Made by a program: the position numbers and the translations under genes. 64,000 nucleotides of DNA from Amycolatopsis arida (GTDB taxonomy: Bacteria; Actinomycetota; Actinomycetes; Mycobacteriales; Pseudonocardiaceae): the NCBI RefSeq assembly GCF_900115565.1, contig NZ_FOWW01000001.1, positions 563,731 through 627,730 on the forward strand. Direction: 5' to 3'. Within the stretch, counting starts at the first letter, position 1. Each line of letters starts with the position of its first letter. Under the pieces are notes generated by a model that was given only the letters and a program-made list of their open reading frames with translations, searched no databases and was not told the origin of the DNA. This document shows positions 38,508 through 47,571 of this stretch, in pieces.

Positions 38508-39870
38508 GGCGAGCGGCCGGGTGGGCGTGGGCCGCGGCGGCGAAGCGGTGCGCCAGGCCGGGGTGGCCGGCCCAGTGAACGTGCAGGTAGGAGGCGTGCA
38601 GCTGGGCGGAGGCGAAGCCCTCGGCGACCACCGGCCGGCCCGCCTCCGGCCACCGCCACGCCGGCGGCTCGCCGTGCCCGGGGGTCACCTCGGTGCGGTG
38701 GAACTCGTGCCCGGTGACCGGCGTGCCGGCGGCGGCCAGCAGGTTGTCCGCCGTCGCGGTGGCCCTGCGGTAGCCGAGCGCGCCACGCGCGGTCATCCGC
38801 GCCATGGCGTCCAGCGCGCCCACCATCGGTGCCCCGTCCAGCTCGCGGCACAGATACAGCAGGCCCGCGCACTCGGCCACCACCGGCATCCCGGCCCGCA
38901 CGGCCGCGGCCACCGCGCGGCGCAGCTCCGCGTTGCCGGCCAGCGCGTCGGCGTGCGCCTCCGGGAAGCCGCCGCCGAAGTACAGCCCGGCACAGCCGGC
39001 GGGCAGCGCCACCTCGTGCACCGGGTCCAGGTCCACCACCTCGACCCCGGCCGCGGCGAGCAGCTCCGCGGTCTCGGTGTAGCGGAAGGTGAACGCCGGC
39101 CCGGCCGCGGCCGCCACCACCGCCCGACCGGCGATCGGCGCCACCTCAGCGGCGGGGTCCCACGTCGGCCCCGGCAGCGACGGTGCGGCCATGGCGACCC
39201 GCTCCACCGCCGCGAGGTCCACCCCCTCGGCCACCCACGCGGCCAGCCGCGGCAGCAGCCGCCGCGCCTCCTCGGCCCGCTCGGCCACCGGCACCAGGCC
39301 GAGGTGTCGGCTCGGCGCGTGGATCCCCTCGTCCCGGCGCAACGCGCCGAGCACCGGAACCCCGGTGGGCGCGACCGCGGCTCGGATCTCGTCCTCGTGC
39401 CGCTGGGAGCCGAGCTTGTTCAGGATCACCCCGGCCAACCGCACCGAAGGGTCGTAGTGCGCGAAACCGTGCACCACCGCGGCGACGCTGCGGCTGGCCG
39501 CGGAGGCGTCGACCACCAGCACCACCGGCGCGTCGAGCAGCCGGGCGACGTGCGCGGTCGACGCGTAGCCCTCGGTGCCGAGCATCCCGTCGAACAGGCC
39601 CATCACGCCCTCGATCACCGCCAGCTCGCAGCCGCGCGCGCCGTGCCGCAGCAGCGCGGCCACCCGGTCCTCGCCCTGCAGGAACGGGTCGAGGTTGCGC
39701 GGCGGCCGGCCGGTGGCCAGCGCGTGGTAGCCGGGGTCGATGAAGTCCGGCCCCACCTTGTGCCCGGACACCGCGACCCCGCGCTCGCGCAACGCGGCCA
39801 TCAGCCCGGTGGCGATCGTCGTCTTGCCGTGCCCGGACGCGGGCGCGGCCACCACCACCCTGGCTACCAT
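38500..39870 (-). CDS. cobB: Cobyrinic acid a,c-diamide synthase (hydrogenobyrinate form)
   Basis: Encodes 456 residues, the usual length. It amidates the a and c side chains using ATP and glutamine. The P-loop is VVVAAPASGHGKTTIATGLM at residues 4-23; GPDFIDPGYHALATGRPPRNLD follows. The C-terminal glutaminase-like domain has the nucleophile in VVAECAGLLYLCREL. It starts 15 bp after cobO and overlaps cobC by 8 bp. Confidence 0.95.
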   Translation of the reverse strand: MVARVVVAAPASGHGKTTIATGLMAALRERGVAVSGHKVGPDFIDPGYHALATGRPPRNLDPFLQGEDRVAALLRHGARGCELAVIEGVMGLFDGMLGTEGYASTAHVARLLDAPVVLVVDASAASRSVAAVVHGFAHYDPSVRLAGVILNKLGSQRHEDEIRAAVAPTGVPVLGALRRDEGIHAPSRHLGLVPVAERAEEARRLLPRLAAWVAEGVDLAAVERVAMAAPSLPGPTWDPAAEVAPIAGRAVVAAAAGPAFTFRYTETAELLAAAGVEVVDLDPVHEVALPAGCAGLYFGGGFPEAHADALAGNAELRRAVAAAVRAGMPVVAECAGLLYLCRELDGAPMVGALDAMARMTARGALGYRRATATADNLLAAAGTPVTGHEFHRTEVTPGHGEPPAWRWPEAGRPVVAEGFASAQLHASYLHVHWAGHPGLAHRFAAAAHAHPAARHA

Positions 39871-39885
39871 CCGGCCGCCGTTCGG

Positions 39886-40500
39886 CTACCACTCAATGCC
39901 CCGCTGCCCCTTCTGCCCGGCGTCCATCGGGTGCTTGACCTTCGTCATCTCCACCACCAGGTCGGCGGCGGCGACCAGCTCCGGCGGGGCGTGCCGGCCG
40001 GTGACCACCACGTGCTGCCGGCCGGGCCGGTCGCGCAGCGTGGCGACTACGTCGGCCACGTCCACCCAGCCCCAGTGCAGGGGGTAGCTGAACTCGTCCA
40101 GCACGTAGAAGTCGTGCCGCTGCTCGGCCAGCCGGCGCCTGATCTCCGCCCACCCCTCGCGGGCGCGCTCGGCGTGGTCGTCCTCGATGCCCTGCTTGCG
40201 GGCCCAGCTCCAGCCCTCGCCCATCTTGTGCCACTCGACCGACCCGCCCTGGCCAGTGGTGGCGTGCAGCTCGCCCAGCGCGCGGAACGCCGACTCCTCC
40301 CCCACCCGCCACTTCGCCGACTTGACGAACTGGAACACCCCGATCGACCAGCCCTGGTTCCACGCCCGCAGCGCCATCCCGAATGCCGCGGTCGACTTGC
40401 CCTTCATCTCGCCGGTGTGCACGGCCAGGATCGGCCGATTGCGCCGCTGTCGCGTGGTGAGCCCGTCGTCCGGCACCACCGCCGGCTGTCCCTTCGGCAT
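39886..40500 (-). CDS. cobO: Cob(I)yrinic acid a,c-diamide adenosyltransferase
   Basis: Encodes 204 residues. CobO/BtuR family: P-loop HTGEMKGKSTAAFGMALRAW, IGVFQFVKSAKWRVGEE, GEGWSWARKQG and FYVLDEFSYPLHWGWVD. It transfers adenosyl from ATP to cobalt after chelation. ATG 40500 follows GGAGGG; an in-frame start at 40530 would add ten residues. It sits between the chelatase (113 bp upstream) and cobB. Confidence 0.95.
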   Translation of the reverse strand: MPKGQPAVVPDDGLTTRQRRNRPILAVHTGEMKGKSTAAFGMALRAWNQGWSIGVFQFVKSAKWRVGEESAFRALGELHATTGQGGSVEWHKMGEGWSWARKQGIEDDHAERAREGWAEIRRRLAEQRHDFYVLDEFSYPLHWGWVDVADVVATLRDRPGRQHVVVTGRHAPPELVAAADLVVEMTKVKHPMDAGQKGQRGIEW

Positions 40501-40587
40501 CAGGCCGCCCTCCTGTGTCTTGCGGGACACCCTCCCCTACCGCGGCGAAAAAGCATGCCGCAGCGGGGGCCCACCCCGGTCGGGCGA

Positions 40588-40618
40588 CCTGAGTCAAGCT
40601 TCGCCATGGTCACTCAGG
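40588..40618. terminator. Hairpin between the chelatase gene and cobO
   Basis: CCTGAGT (40588-40594) pairs with ACTCAGG (40612-40618) around a 17-base loop, at the stop codon of the chelatase gene. It might reduce read-through or mark an RNA processing site within the operon. There is no U-run. Confidence 0.35.
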
Positions 40619-42653
40619 CCGCCCTCCGCTTCACCTCGTGAGCGAGCGCATCCGCGGCGACCTCGCCCAATGGCAGGTGCTCCGCGCCCAGCCGGGCGGC
40701 CAGCTCGGCGGCGAGACCGAGCCGCATCCGCCCGCTCTCGCAGTCGACCACCACCGCGCTCGCCCCGGTCCCGGCCAGCAGGTCCGCCGCGACGTGCGCG
40801 CGGCCCAGCGGGTCCCGGCCGCTGGTGGCCCTGCCGTCGGTGACCACCACCAACAAGGGCCGCCGGCGCGGGTCACGGATCGCCTCCACCCGCAGCACCT
40901 CCGCCGCCCGCAGCAGGCCCTCGGCCAGCGGGGTGCGCCCGCCGGTCGGCAGGTGCTCCAGCCGGGCGGCCGCGGCCTCGACGCTGATCGTCGGCGGCAA
41001 CGCCAGCTCGGCGCCGGCCGCCCGGAACGTCACCAACCCCACCTTGTCCCGGCGCTGGTAGGCGTCCAGCAGCAGGGACAGCACGGCCGCCTTCACCTCG
41101 CGCATCCGCGCCCGCGCGCCCATCGACCCGGACGCGTCGACGCAGAACAGCACGAGGTTGCCCTCCCTGCCCTCGCGCCGGGCGTACCGGACGTCCCCCG
41201 GCAGCACGGTGAGCCCGGCGCCGCGGTGCCCGCGGGCCCGCTGGTGCGGCGCGGCCGCCCACACCGTCGCCAGCAGGTGCGGCCCGCTCGCCCGCTCGCC
41301 GGCCGGCCGCACCCCGACGGTCCGCCCGGTCTCGGTGACCGCCCGGGACCGCCGGCCGTGCGCACCCGCCCCGGTGCCCGACACGGTGAGCAGCCGCGCC
41401 CGGTACGGCCGCCCCGCCCCCACGGTCCGCTCCCCCGCACCGTGTTCGCCGTTCCCGTCACCGTGGTCGCCGCTCGTGTCGCCGTGTTGGCCGTCGGCGT
41501 CGCCGTGCTGGCCGCTCGCGTCGCCGTGATGGCCGTCCCCGTCGGCGGAACCGTCCGGGCTGGCTCCACCGCCGGGCCCGTCGTCGTCGGGCTCGGGAGG
41601 CCCGGGAGGCTCGGGGGACTCCGGGGGCTCGGGCGGGGTGGCCGGGTCGGACTCGGACAGCGCCCGCTCCAGCTCCTCCGGGTCGATGCCGGGCGCGTCG
41701 AACGGGTTGCGCCGGCGCCGGTGTGGCAGCGCCAGCCGCGCGGCCACCCGGATGTCCTCGGTCGCCACGGTCTCCCGGCCGGCCCAGGCGGCGTGCGCGG
41801 TGGCCGTGCGCGCCGTGACGATGTCCGCGCGCAGCCCGTCCACCTCGAACGCGGCGCACACCTCGGCGATCTGGCGCAGCGCGGCGTCCGGCAGCACCAC
41901 CCGGGGCAGCAGCCGCCGCGCCGCCGCGATGTCGTCGGCGAGCGCGGCGTCGGTCTCGGCGAACCCGGCGGTGAAGCCGTCCGGGTCGGCCTCGTAGGCC
42001 AGCCGGCGGCGCACCACCTCGGCGCGCTCGGCCGGGTCCCGGCTCGCGGCCACCTCCACGGTGAGCCCGAACCGGTCGAGCAGCTGCGGCCGCAGCTCGC
42101 CCTCCTCCGGGTTCATGGTGCCGACCATCACGAACCGCGCGGCGTGCGACACCGACACGCCCTCCCGCTCCACCGTGGCGCGGCCCATCGCGGCGGCGTC
42201 CAGCAGCGTGTCGACCAGGTGGTCGTGCAGCAGGTTCACCTCGTCGACGTAGAGCAGCCCGCGGTGCGCGCCGGCGAGCAACCCGGGCGAGAAGTCGCGC
42301 ACCCCGTCGCGCAGCGCCCGCTCGAGGTCCAGCGAGCCGACCACGCGGTCCTCCGCGGCGCCCACCGGCAGCTCCACCAGTCGGGCCGGCCGGCGGTGCC
42401 CCGGCGCCCCCGCCGGGTGGGGCCCGTCCGGGCAGCCGGGGTCGGGGGCGGCCGGGTCGCAGGAGAACCGGCAGTCGGTCAGCACCTCGACCTCCGGCAG
42501 CAGCGCGGCCAGCGCGCGCACCATGGTCGACTTCGCGGTGCCCTTCTCCCCGCGCACGAGCACCCCGCCGATCGCCGGGGAGATCGCCGAGAGGACCAAC
42601 GCCAGCCGCAGATCGGTCATGCCGACCACGGCGGTGAACGGGTAGGGCCGCAT
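40614..42653 (-). CDS. Fused AAA+/VWA magnesium-chelatase-type subunit (ChlI-ChlD), cobalt chelation partner of CobN
   Basis: Encodes 679 residues. AAA+ module: Walker [10 protein letters not shown] (35-43), cysteine-rich insert [19 protein letters not shown], Walker [12 protein letters not shown] and sensor-1 [15 protein letters not shown] proline/acid-rich linker (about 335-410) contains heptapeptides of the HGDxxGQ type coded by 21-bp repeats. The C-terminal VWA domain has the MIDAS loop CVDASGSMG at 504-512. In actinobacteria this fusion powers cobalt insertion by CobN, replacing CobS/CobT of Pseudomonas. ATG 42653 follows AAGGAGG. It is first in the operon after a cobalamin riboswitch. 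Confidence 0.9.
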   Translation of the reverse strand: MRPYPFTAVVGMTDLRLALVLSAISPAIGGVLVRGEKGTAKSTMVRALAALLPEVEVLTDCRFSCDPAAPDPGCPDGPHPAGAPGHRRPARLVELPVGAAEDRVVGSLDLERALRDGVRDFSPGLLAGAHRGLLYVDEVNLLHDHLVDTLLDAAAMGRATVEREGVSVSHAARFVMVGTMNPEEGELRPQLLDRFGLTVEVAASRDPAERAEVVRRRLAYEADPDGFTAGFAETDAALADDIAAARRLLPRVVLPDAALRQIAEVCAAFEVDGLRADIVTARTATAHAAWAGRETVATEDIRVAARLALPHRRRRNPFDAPGIDPEELERALSESDPATPPEPPESPEPPGPPEPDDDGPGGGASPDGSADGDGHHGDASGQHGDADGQHGDTSGDHGDGNGEHGAGERTVGAGRPYRARLLTVSGTGAGAHGRRSRAVTETGRTVGVRPAGERASGPHLLATVWAAAPHQRARGHRGAGLTVLPGDVRYARREGREGNLVLFCVDASGSMGARARMREVKAAVLSLLLDAYQRRDKVGLVTFRAAGAELALPPTISVEAAAARLEHLPTGGRTPLAEGLLRAAEVLRVEAIRDPRRRPLLVVVTDGRATSGRDPLGRAHVAADLLAGTGASAVVVDCESGRMRLGLAAELAARLGAEHLPLGEVAADALAHEVKRRAA
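41438..41542 (-). repeat. 21-bp repeat family (locus F), coding, five units
   Basis: Units start at 41438, 41459, 41480, 41501 and 41522, each with core CCGTG(T/G/C/A)TSGCCG on the plus strand. They encode heptapeptides ([28 protein letters not shown] types) in the linker between the AAA+ and VWA domains. The unit length and core match intergenic locus A. Confidence 0.85.
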
Positions 42654-42729
42654 TCGCACCCTCCTTGTGCCACGAGTGGGTGTCCACGCCCACACCGGAA
42701 CTGGCCCGCGCCCGGAGGGACGCCCGGGC

Positions 42730-42835
42730 GCGCAACGGCCGGCGAAGCTCTGACTCCCGACCCACTCCGCTCGATCACGGTTGGTCGGTCACAGTGGCGG
42801 GACCGTCCCGGATTCGCACCGGGTTCCTCGCGACG
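42730..42835 (-). ncRNA. Cobalamin riboswitch upstream of the chelatase-cobO-cobB-cobC operon
   Basis: On the minus strand in order: GAGGAACCCGGTGCGAATCC, then GTCCCGCCACTGTGACCGACC, then GGGAGTCAGAGCTTC. These are the conserved core elements (B12 box and GTCAG). It lies about 80 bp before the chelatase start on the same strand. It would repress the whole minus-strand operon when cobalamin is ample. Confidence 0.93.
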
Positions 42836-42881
42836 ACCGTCCGGCCGATCATCGCACACTCCTGGGTTACCGTTGCCGCTT

Positions 42882-44075
42882 GTGACGATCGCCGTGGTGG
42901 GAATCGGGGCCGAAGGGTGGCCCGGGCTCGGCCCGCACGCCCGGGCCGAGATCGCCGCGTGCGACGTGCTGTTCGGTGGGCCCCGGCAGCTCGACCTGGT
43001 GCCCGAGGGGGACTACGCGAAGACGCCGTGGCCGAGCCCGCTGCTGCCCGCGCTGGACGACCTGCTCGCCGCGCACGCCGGGCGCCGGGTGTGCGTGCTG
43101 GCCAGCGGGGACCCGCTGCTGTCCGGCATCGGCGGCACGCTCGTCCGTCGGCTCGGGGCCGACCGGGTGCGGATCGTGCCGGGCGTGTCGTCGGTCGCGC
43201 TGGCCAGGGCCCGGCTGGGCTGGCCGGCCGAGGAGACCGAGGTGGTCAGCGCGGTGGGCCGCAGCCCGCACCGGGTGCTGCGGGCCCTCGGCGCCGCGCG
43301 GAGGGTGCTGGTGCTCAGCGCCGGCGCGGCCACCCCCGGCGAGGTCGCCGCGCTGCTCACCGAGCACGGCTTCGGCGCCAGCCGGCTCACCGTGTTGGAG
43401 GAGCTGGGTGGCACCGCGGAGCGCCGGCTCGACGGCACCGCCGCGGGCTGGCCGCACCCGCCGGGCGCCGCGCTGAACGTGCTGGCCGTGGAGTGCGCCG
43501 GAACGCGGCCGCTGCCGCCGCTGCCCGGCCTTCCCGACACCGCGTTCGAGCACGACGGGCAGCTCACCAAGCGCGACGTCCGCGCGGCCGCGCTCGCCCG
43601 GCTCGCGCCCGCCCCCGGCGAGCTGCTCTGGGACGTCGGCGCCGGCGCCGGCAGCGTCGCCGTCGAGTGGTGCCGGGCGCACCCGGCCAACCGGGCGATC
43701 GCCGTGGAGTCGCGGCCCGAGCGGGCGGCCAGGATCGGCCGCAATGCCCACCGGCTCGGCGTGCCGGACGTGCGGGTGGTCACCGGGGCCGCGCCGGACG
43801 CGCTGGCCGGCCTCGATCCGCCGGACGCGGTGTTCCTCGGCGGCGGGGTGAGCGTCCCCGGGCTGCTGGACGCCTGCTGGGCGGCGCTCGGCACGGGCGG
43901 GCGGCTGGTGGCCAACGCGGTGACCCTGGAGGCCGAGCAGGTGCTGGCCCGCGCCTCCGCCGAGCGCGGTGGCGAGCTGGTGCGCATCTCGGTGGAGGCG
44001 GCCGCGCCGCTGGGCCGACTCACCGGCTGGACCCCGTCCCGCGCGGTGACCCAGTGGTGCGGGGTGAAGCCGTGA
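42882..44075 (+). CDS. cobL: Precorrin-6Y C5,15-methyltransferase (decarboxylating), CbiE-CbiT fusion
   Basis: Encodes 397 residues. Residues 1-~195 are a CbiE-type tetrapyrrole methylase (IAVVGIGAEGWPGL, VCVLASGDPLLSGIGG, VRIVPGVSSVALA). Residues ~205-397 are the CbiT-type methyltransferase and decarboxylase (FEHDGQLTKRDVRAAALA, LLWDVGAGAGSVAVEW). GTG 42882 is divergent from the riboswitch-led chelatase operon, sharing the region 42654-42881. It heads the plus-strand pair cobL-cobM. Confidence 0.95.
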   Translation: MTIAVVGIGAEGWPGLGPHARAEIAACDVLFGGPRQLDLVPEGDYAKTPWPSPLLPALDDLLAAHAGRRVCVLASGDPLLSGIGGTLVRRLGADRVRIVPGVSSVALARARLGWPAEETEVVSAVGRSPHRVLRALGAARRVLVLSAGAATPGEVAALLTEHGFGASRLTVLEELGGTAERRLDGTAAGWPHPPGAALNVLAVECAGTRPLPPLPGLPDTAFEHDGQLTKRDVRAAALARLAPAPGELLWDVGAGAGSVAVEWCRAHPANRAIAVESRPERAARIGRNAHRLGVPDVRVVTGAAPDALAGLDPPDAVFLGGGVSVPGLLDACWAALGTGGRLVANAVTLEAEQVLARASAERGGELVRISVEAAAPLGRLTGWTPSRAVTQWCGVKP

Positions 44076-44087
44076 CACCCACCACCC

Positions 44088-44175
44088 GTGTCCGCGCCCT
44101 GCGTACGCCCGTCCGCGGTTCGCGTACGCGCTGGCGGTCGGGAAGCGCGGACACGCGGTCGGGAAGCGCGGACAC
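44088..44175. repeat. 21-bp repeat family (locus C) between cobL and cobM
   Basis: GTGTCCGCGCCCTGCG begins at 44088. Toward cobM, CGGTCGGGAAGCGCGGACAC occurs twice with 21-bp spacing, ending at 44175. The opposed GTGTCCGCG and CGCGGACAC ends and the GCGTACGC elements in between can pair. Confidence 0.75.
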
Positions 44176-44190
44176 GGTGGGGGTGGGGAC

Positions 44191-44967
44191 GTGACGGTGC
44201 ACTTCATCGGCGCCGGACCGGGCGCGGCGGACCTGATCACCGTGCGCGGGCGGGACCTGCTGGCCCGCTGCCCGGTGTGCCTGTACCCCGGCAGCCTCAC
44301 CCCGCCCGACCTGCTCGCGCACTGCCCGCCCGGCGCCCGCCTGGTGGACACCGCGAAGCTCACTCTGGACGAGATCGTCGGCGAGCTGGTCGCGGCGCAC
44401 GGGCGCGGCCAGGACGCGGCCCGGCTGTGCTCCGGCGACCCCGCCGTCTACAGCGCGATGGCCGAGCAGCTGCGCCGGCTGGACGACGCCGGCGTGCCGT
44501 ACGAGGTGACGCCCGGCGTGCCGGCGTTCGCCGCGGCCGCCGCGGTGTTGAGGCGGGAGCTGACCGTGCCGGCGGTCGCCCAGAGCGTGGTGCTGACCAG
44601 GGCGCGGGCCCGGTCCACGCCGATGCCGCCCGGCGAGGAGCTGGCCGCGTTCGCCGCCACCGGCGCCACCCTCGCGCTGCACCTGGCGGTCAACCGGATC
44701 GAGCACGTGGTCGCCGAGCTGGTCCCGCACTACGGAGGCGACTGCCCGGCCGCGGTGGTCGCGCACGCCAGCCAACCGGGGCAGCGCGTGCTGCGCGGCC
44801 CGCTCGTCGGGATCGCCGAACAGGTTCGCGCGGCGGGCGTCACCCGCGCCGCGATGATCTTCGTGGGGCGAGCGCTGGCCGCGGCGGACTTCCCGGACAG
44901 CTTCCTCTACTCCGCCGACCGCGAGCGTTCCACCCAACCGGGGTCGCTACCGGGACCACCGCCATGA
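44191..44967 (+). CDS. cobM: Precorrin-4 C11-methyltransferase
   Basis: Encodes 258 residues. Tetrapyrrole methylase: VHFIGAGPGAADLITVRG, CLYPGSLTPPDLLAHCP, ARLCSGDPAVYSAMAEQ, YEVTPGVPAFAAAAA and the GTG 44191 start behind a purine-rich GGGTGGGGAC. It methylates C11 of the contracted ring. The final 61 bp overlap the 3' end of the convergent cbiD. Confidence 0.95.
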   Translation: MTVHFIGAGPGAADLITVRGRDLLARCPVCLYPGSLTPPDLLAHCPPGARLVDTAKLTLDEIVGELVAAHGRGQDAARLCSGDPAVYSAMAEQLRRLDDAGVPYEVTPGVPAFAAAAAVLRRELTVPAVAQSVVLTRARARSTPMPPGEELAAFAATGATLALHLAVNRIEHVVAELVPHYGGDCPAAVVAHASQPGQRVLRGPLVGIAEQVRAAGVTRAAMIFVGRALAAADFPDSFLYSADRERSTQPGSLPGPPP

Positions 44968-46067
44968 GTGGGCGCCCGGCCGACGATCGCGCCTCCGCGG
45001 TCGACCACCACCACGTCCACGGTCACCGGCGCGTCGCCGAGCACCTCGGCCGCCGTCCGCCGGGCCCGCTCGGCCACCAGCTCGCCGAGCGGCAGGTCCG
45101 CGGCCTGGGCGAGCTCCAGCGCGTGCAGCGCGGTGTTGGCCGCGCGGATCGGTGTGGCCAGCTCCGGCCGGCCCGCCCCGGTGGCGAGGTCGGCGAGCAG
45201 GCCGAGGTCCACCTGGGAGCGTTGGGAGTGCAGGTCGAGGTAGCCGGCGGCGAGCTTGGACATCTTGGCGAACCCGCCGGCCAGCGACAGCCGCGGCACC
45301 GGGTGGCGGCGCAGGTACTTCAGCACCGCCCCGGCGAAGTCGCCCATGTCCAGCAGCGCGCTCTCCGGCAGGCCGTACAGCTCGGCCACCACCCGCTCGG
45401 ACGTGCTGCCGACCGCGCCGGCGACGTGCCGGTGGCCCATCGCCCTGGCGACGTCGACCCCGCGGCGGATGCTGTCGATCCACGCGGAGCAGGAGTAGGG
45501 CACCACGACGCCGGTGGTGCCGAGCACGGACAGCCCGCCGACGATGCCGAGCCGCGGGTTCCAGGTGTGCCGGGCCAGCTCCGCGCCGTCCGGGATGGAG
45601 ATCTCCACCACGACGTCGCCGGTGCCGCCATGCTCGCCGGCGACCCGTTGGACCGCCTCGGTCATCAGCCGGCGCGGCACCGGGTTGATCGCCGGCTCGC
45701 CGACCGGCAGCGGCAGCCCGGGCCGGGTGACGGTACCGACGCCCTCGCCGGCGCGGAAGGTGACGCCGCTTCCCGGCGGGCCGGGGGTGACGGTGGCGAG
45801 GATGAGCGCGCCGTGCGTGACGTCCGGGTCGTCACCGGCGTCCTTGATCACCCCGGCGGTGGCCGAGCCGGGCGCGAGCCGTTCGGTGGCCAGTGCGAAC
45901 CGGGGGCGCCGGCCCTTCGGCAGCCGCACCTCGACCGGGTCGGGGAACCCGCCGGTGAGCAGCGCGGTGTACGCGGCCGTGGTCGCCGCGGTCGCGCACG
46001 CTCCCGTGGTCCAGCCGTAGCGGAGCCGGGGCTCGTTCTCGGCCGGCTCCTTCTTGGCCCGGTTCAC
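44907..46067 (-). CDS. cbiD: Cobalt-precorrin-5B C1-methyltransferase CbiD
   Basis: Encodes 386 residues. Family start LRYGWTTGACATAATTAAYTAL, then VTRPGLPLPVGEPAINPVPRRL, LGIVGGLSVLGTTGVVVPYSCSAWIDSIRRG and FAGAVLKYLRRHPVPRLSLAGGFAKMSKLA are diagnostic. CbiD belongs to the anaerobic route but replaces CobF in many actinobacteria that otherwise use the oxygen-dependent route. GTG 46067 is 1 bp from the divergent cobK start. The 3' end overlaps cobM by 61 bp. Confidence 0.95.
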   Translation of the reverse strand: MNRAKKEPAENEPRLRYGWTTGACATAATTAAYTALLTGGFPDPVEVRLPKGRRPRFALATERLAPGSATAGVIKDAGDDPDVTHGALILATVTPGPPGSGVTFRAGEGVGTVTRPGLPLPVGEPAINPVPRRLMTEAVQRVAGEHGGTGDVVVEISIPDGAELARHTWNPRLGIVGGLSVLGTTGVVVPYSCSAWIDSIRRGVDVARAMGHRHVAGAVGSTSERVVAELYGLPESALLDMGDFAGAVLKYLRRHPVPRLSLAGGFAKMSKLAAGYLDLHSQRSQVDLGLLADLATGAGRPELATPIRAANTALHALELAQAADLPLGELVAERARRTAAEVLGDAPVTVDVVVVDRGGAIVGRAPTHGGGPGSDPGWVERSRSAE

Positions 46068-46068
46068 G

Positions 46069-46890
46069 ATGCCTGAGCGTATGCGCGGGAAGCGACCACG
46101 CGACGACCGCCGAGCACCCACCGAGCCCCGGCCGGTCGGGAGGGTGCTCGTTCTCGGCGGGACGGCCGAGGCGCGGGAGCTCGCCGGTGAGCTGGTGGCC
46201 CGCGGGGTGCCGGTGGTCAGCTCGCTGGCCGGGCGGGTGGCCGCGCCGCGGCTGCCGGCCGGGGAGGTGCGGATCGGCGGGTTCGGCGGGCCGGCAGGGC
46301 TGGCCGGGTGGCTGCGCGCGCACGACGTCGCCGCCGTGGTGGACGCGACGCATCCGTTCGCCGAGCGGATCAGCGCGTCGGCGGTGGCCGGGGCCGGCAT
46401 GGTCGGGGTGCCGCTGCTGCGGCTGGAGCGGCCGGGCTGGGCGGACGGCGACGAGTGGCCCGGCGTGGACTGGCACCCGGTGTCCACCATGGCCGAGGCG
46501 GCGGCGGCGCTGCCCGCGCTCGGCCGGCGGGTGTTCCTCACCACCGGCCGGCAGGGGCTGGCCGTGTTCGCCGGGCTGGCCGACCTGGAGTTCCTCGCCC
46601 GTTGCGTCGACCCGCCGGAGCCGCCGCTGCCGCCGCGGATCACGGTGCTGCTCGGCCGCGGCCCCTACACGGTCGACGGGGAGCTGGCGCTGCTCCGGTA
46701 CCACCGGATCGAGGTGCTGGTCACCAAGGACAGCGGCGGGTCGATGACCTCGGCCAAGCTGGTCGCCGCGCGGGAACTGGGCCTGCCGGTGGTGCTGGTG
46801 CGCCGCCCGTCCCGCCCCGCGCCGCCACCGCCGACGGTGCGAACCGTCGCGGCGGCGCTGGACTGGCTGGCGACGATCGGACGGGCATGA
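46069..46890 (+). CDS. cobK: Precorrin-6A reductase
   Basis: Encodes about 273 residues. CobK/CbiJ hallmarks: VLVLGGTAEARELAGELV, VVDATHPFAERISASAV, RVFLTTGRQGLAVFAGL and VLVTKDSGGSMTSAKLVAARELGLPVVLVRRP. NADPH-dependent reduction of precorrin-6A. ATG 46069 or 46081 are possible; the conserved part begins near residue 25. Its stop overlaps the bluB start (ATGA). Confidence 0.93.
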   Translation: MPERMRGKRPRDDRRAPTEPRPVGRVLVLGGTAEARELAGELVARGVPVVSSLAGRVAAPRLPAGEVRIGGFGGPAGLAGWLRAHDVAAVVDATHPFAERISASAVAGAGMVGVPLLRLERPGWADGDEWPGVDWHPVSTMAEAAAALPALGRRVFLTTGRQGLAVFAGLADLEFLARCVDPPEPPLPPRITVLLGRGPYTVDGELALLRYHRIEVLVTKDSGGSMTSAKLVAARELGLPVVLVRRPSRPAPPPPTVRTVAAALDWLATIGRA

Positions 46891-47561
46891 GCGAGGAGTT
46901 CTACCGGGTCCTGCACCGGCGCCGGGACGTGCGGGCCGAGTTCACCGGGGAGCCGATCGAGCAGGACGTGCTCACCCGGGTACTCGCCGCCGCGCACGCC
47001 GCGCCCAGCGTCGGGCTCACCCAGCCCTGGGACTTCGTGCTGGTCCGCGACCCGGAGACCCGCCGTGCGTTCGCCGAGCACGTGCACCGGGAGCGGGAGA
47101 CGTTCGCCGCCACCCTCGACGGCGAGCGCGCCCGCACCTTCGCCCGGATCAGGATCGAGGGCGTGCGCGAGGCCAGCCTGGGCATCGTCGTCACCTACGA
47201 TCCCGATCGCGGCGCCCCCGCGGTGCTCGGCCGGCACGCCATCGCCGACGCCGGGCTCTACTCGGTCTGTTTGGCCATCCAGAACCTGTGGCTGGCGGCC
47301 ACCGCGGAGGGCCTCGGCGTCGGCTGGGTGAGCTTCTACCGTGAGCCGTTCCTGCGCGAACTGCTCGGCATCCCCGACCGGGTCCGGCCGGTGGCGTGGC
47401 TGTGCGTGGGCCCGGTGCGCGCGCTGGCCGACACCCCAGACCTGGAACGGCACGGGTGGCGGCACCGCCGACCGTTGGCCGAAGCGGTGCACGTCGAGCG
47501 CTTCCGTGGATCGCGTCACGACGGCGAACCCAGCTCCGGCGGCCCTTCGGCAATTGGCTAG
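46887..47561 (+). CDS. bluB: 5,6-dimethylbenzimidazole synthase
   Basis: Encodes 224 residues. BluB cannibalises FMNH2 with oxygen to give DMB, the lower ligand activated by CobT. Motifs: FYRVLHRRRDVRAEFTG, AAHAAPSVGLTQPWDFVLV, a helix RIEGVREASLGIVVTYD, AIADAGLYSVCLAIQNLWLAATAEGLGVGWVSFY. It is coupled to cobK. Its oxygen requirement agrees with an aerobic route (CobG). Confidence 0.95.
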   Translation: MSEEFYRVLHRRRDVRAEFTGEPIEQDVLTRVLAAAHAAPSVGLTQPWDFVLVRDPETRRAFAEHVHRERETFAATLDGERARTFARIRIEGVREASLGIVVTYDPDRGAPAVLGRHAIADAGLYSVCLAIQNLWLAATAEGLGVGWVSFYREPFLRELLGIPDRVRPVAWLCVGPVRALADTPDLERHGWRHRRPLAEAVHVERFRGSRHDGEPSSGGPSAIG

Positions 47562-47571
47562 CGTTGCCCCG

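Noticed and set aside
38008-40641. 877-codon plus-strand frame across cobC, cobB, cobO
   Set aside because: Shadow of three well-supported minus-strand genes.
42790-42830. tRNA-like GGTGCGAATCC element
   Set aside because: It is the conserved cobalamin riboswitch core, not a T-arm; no acceptor or anticodon stem fits.
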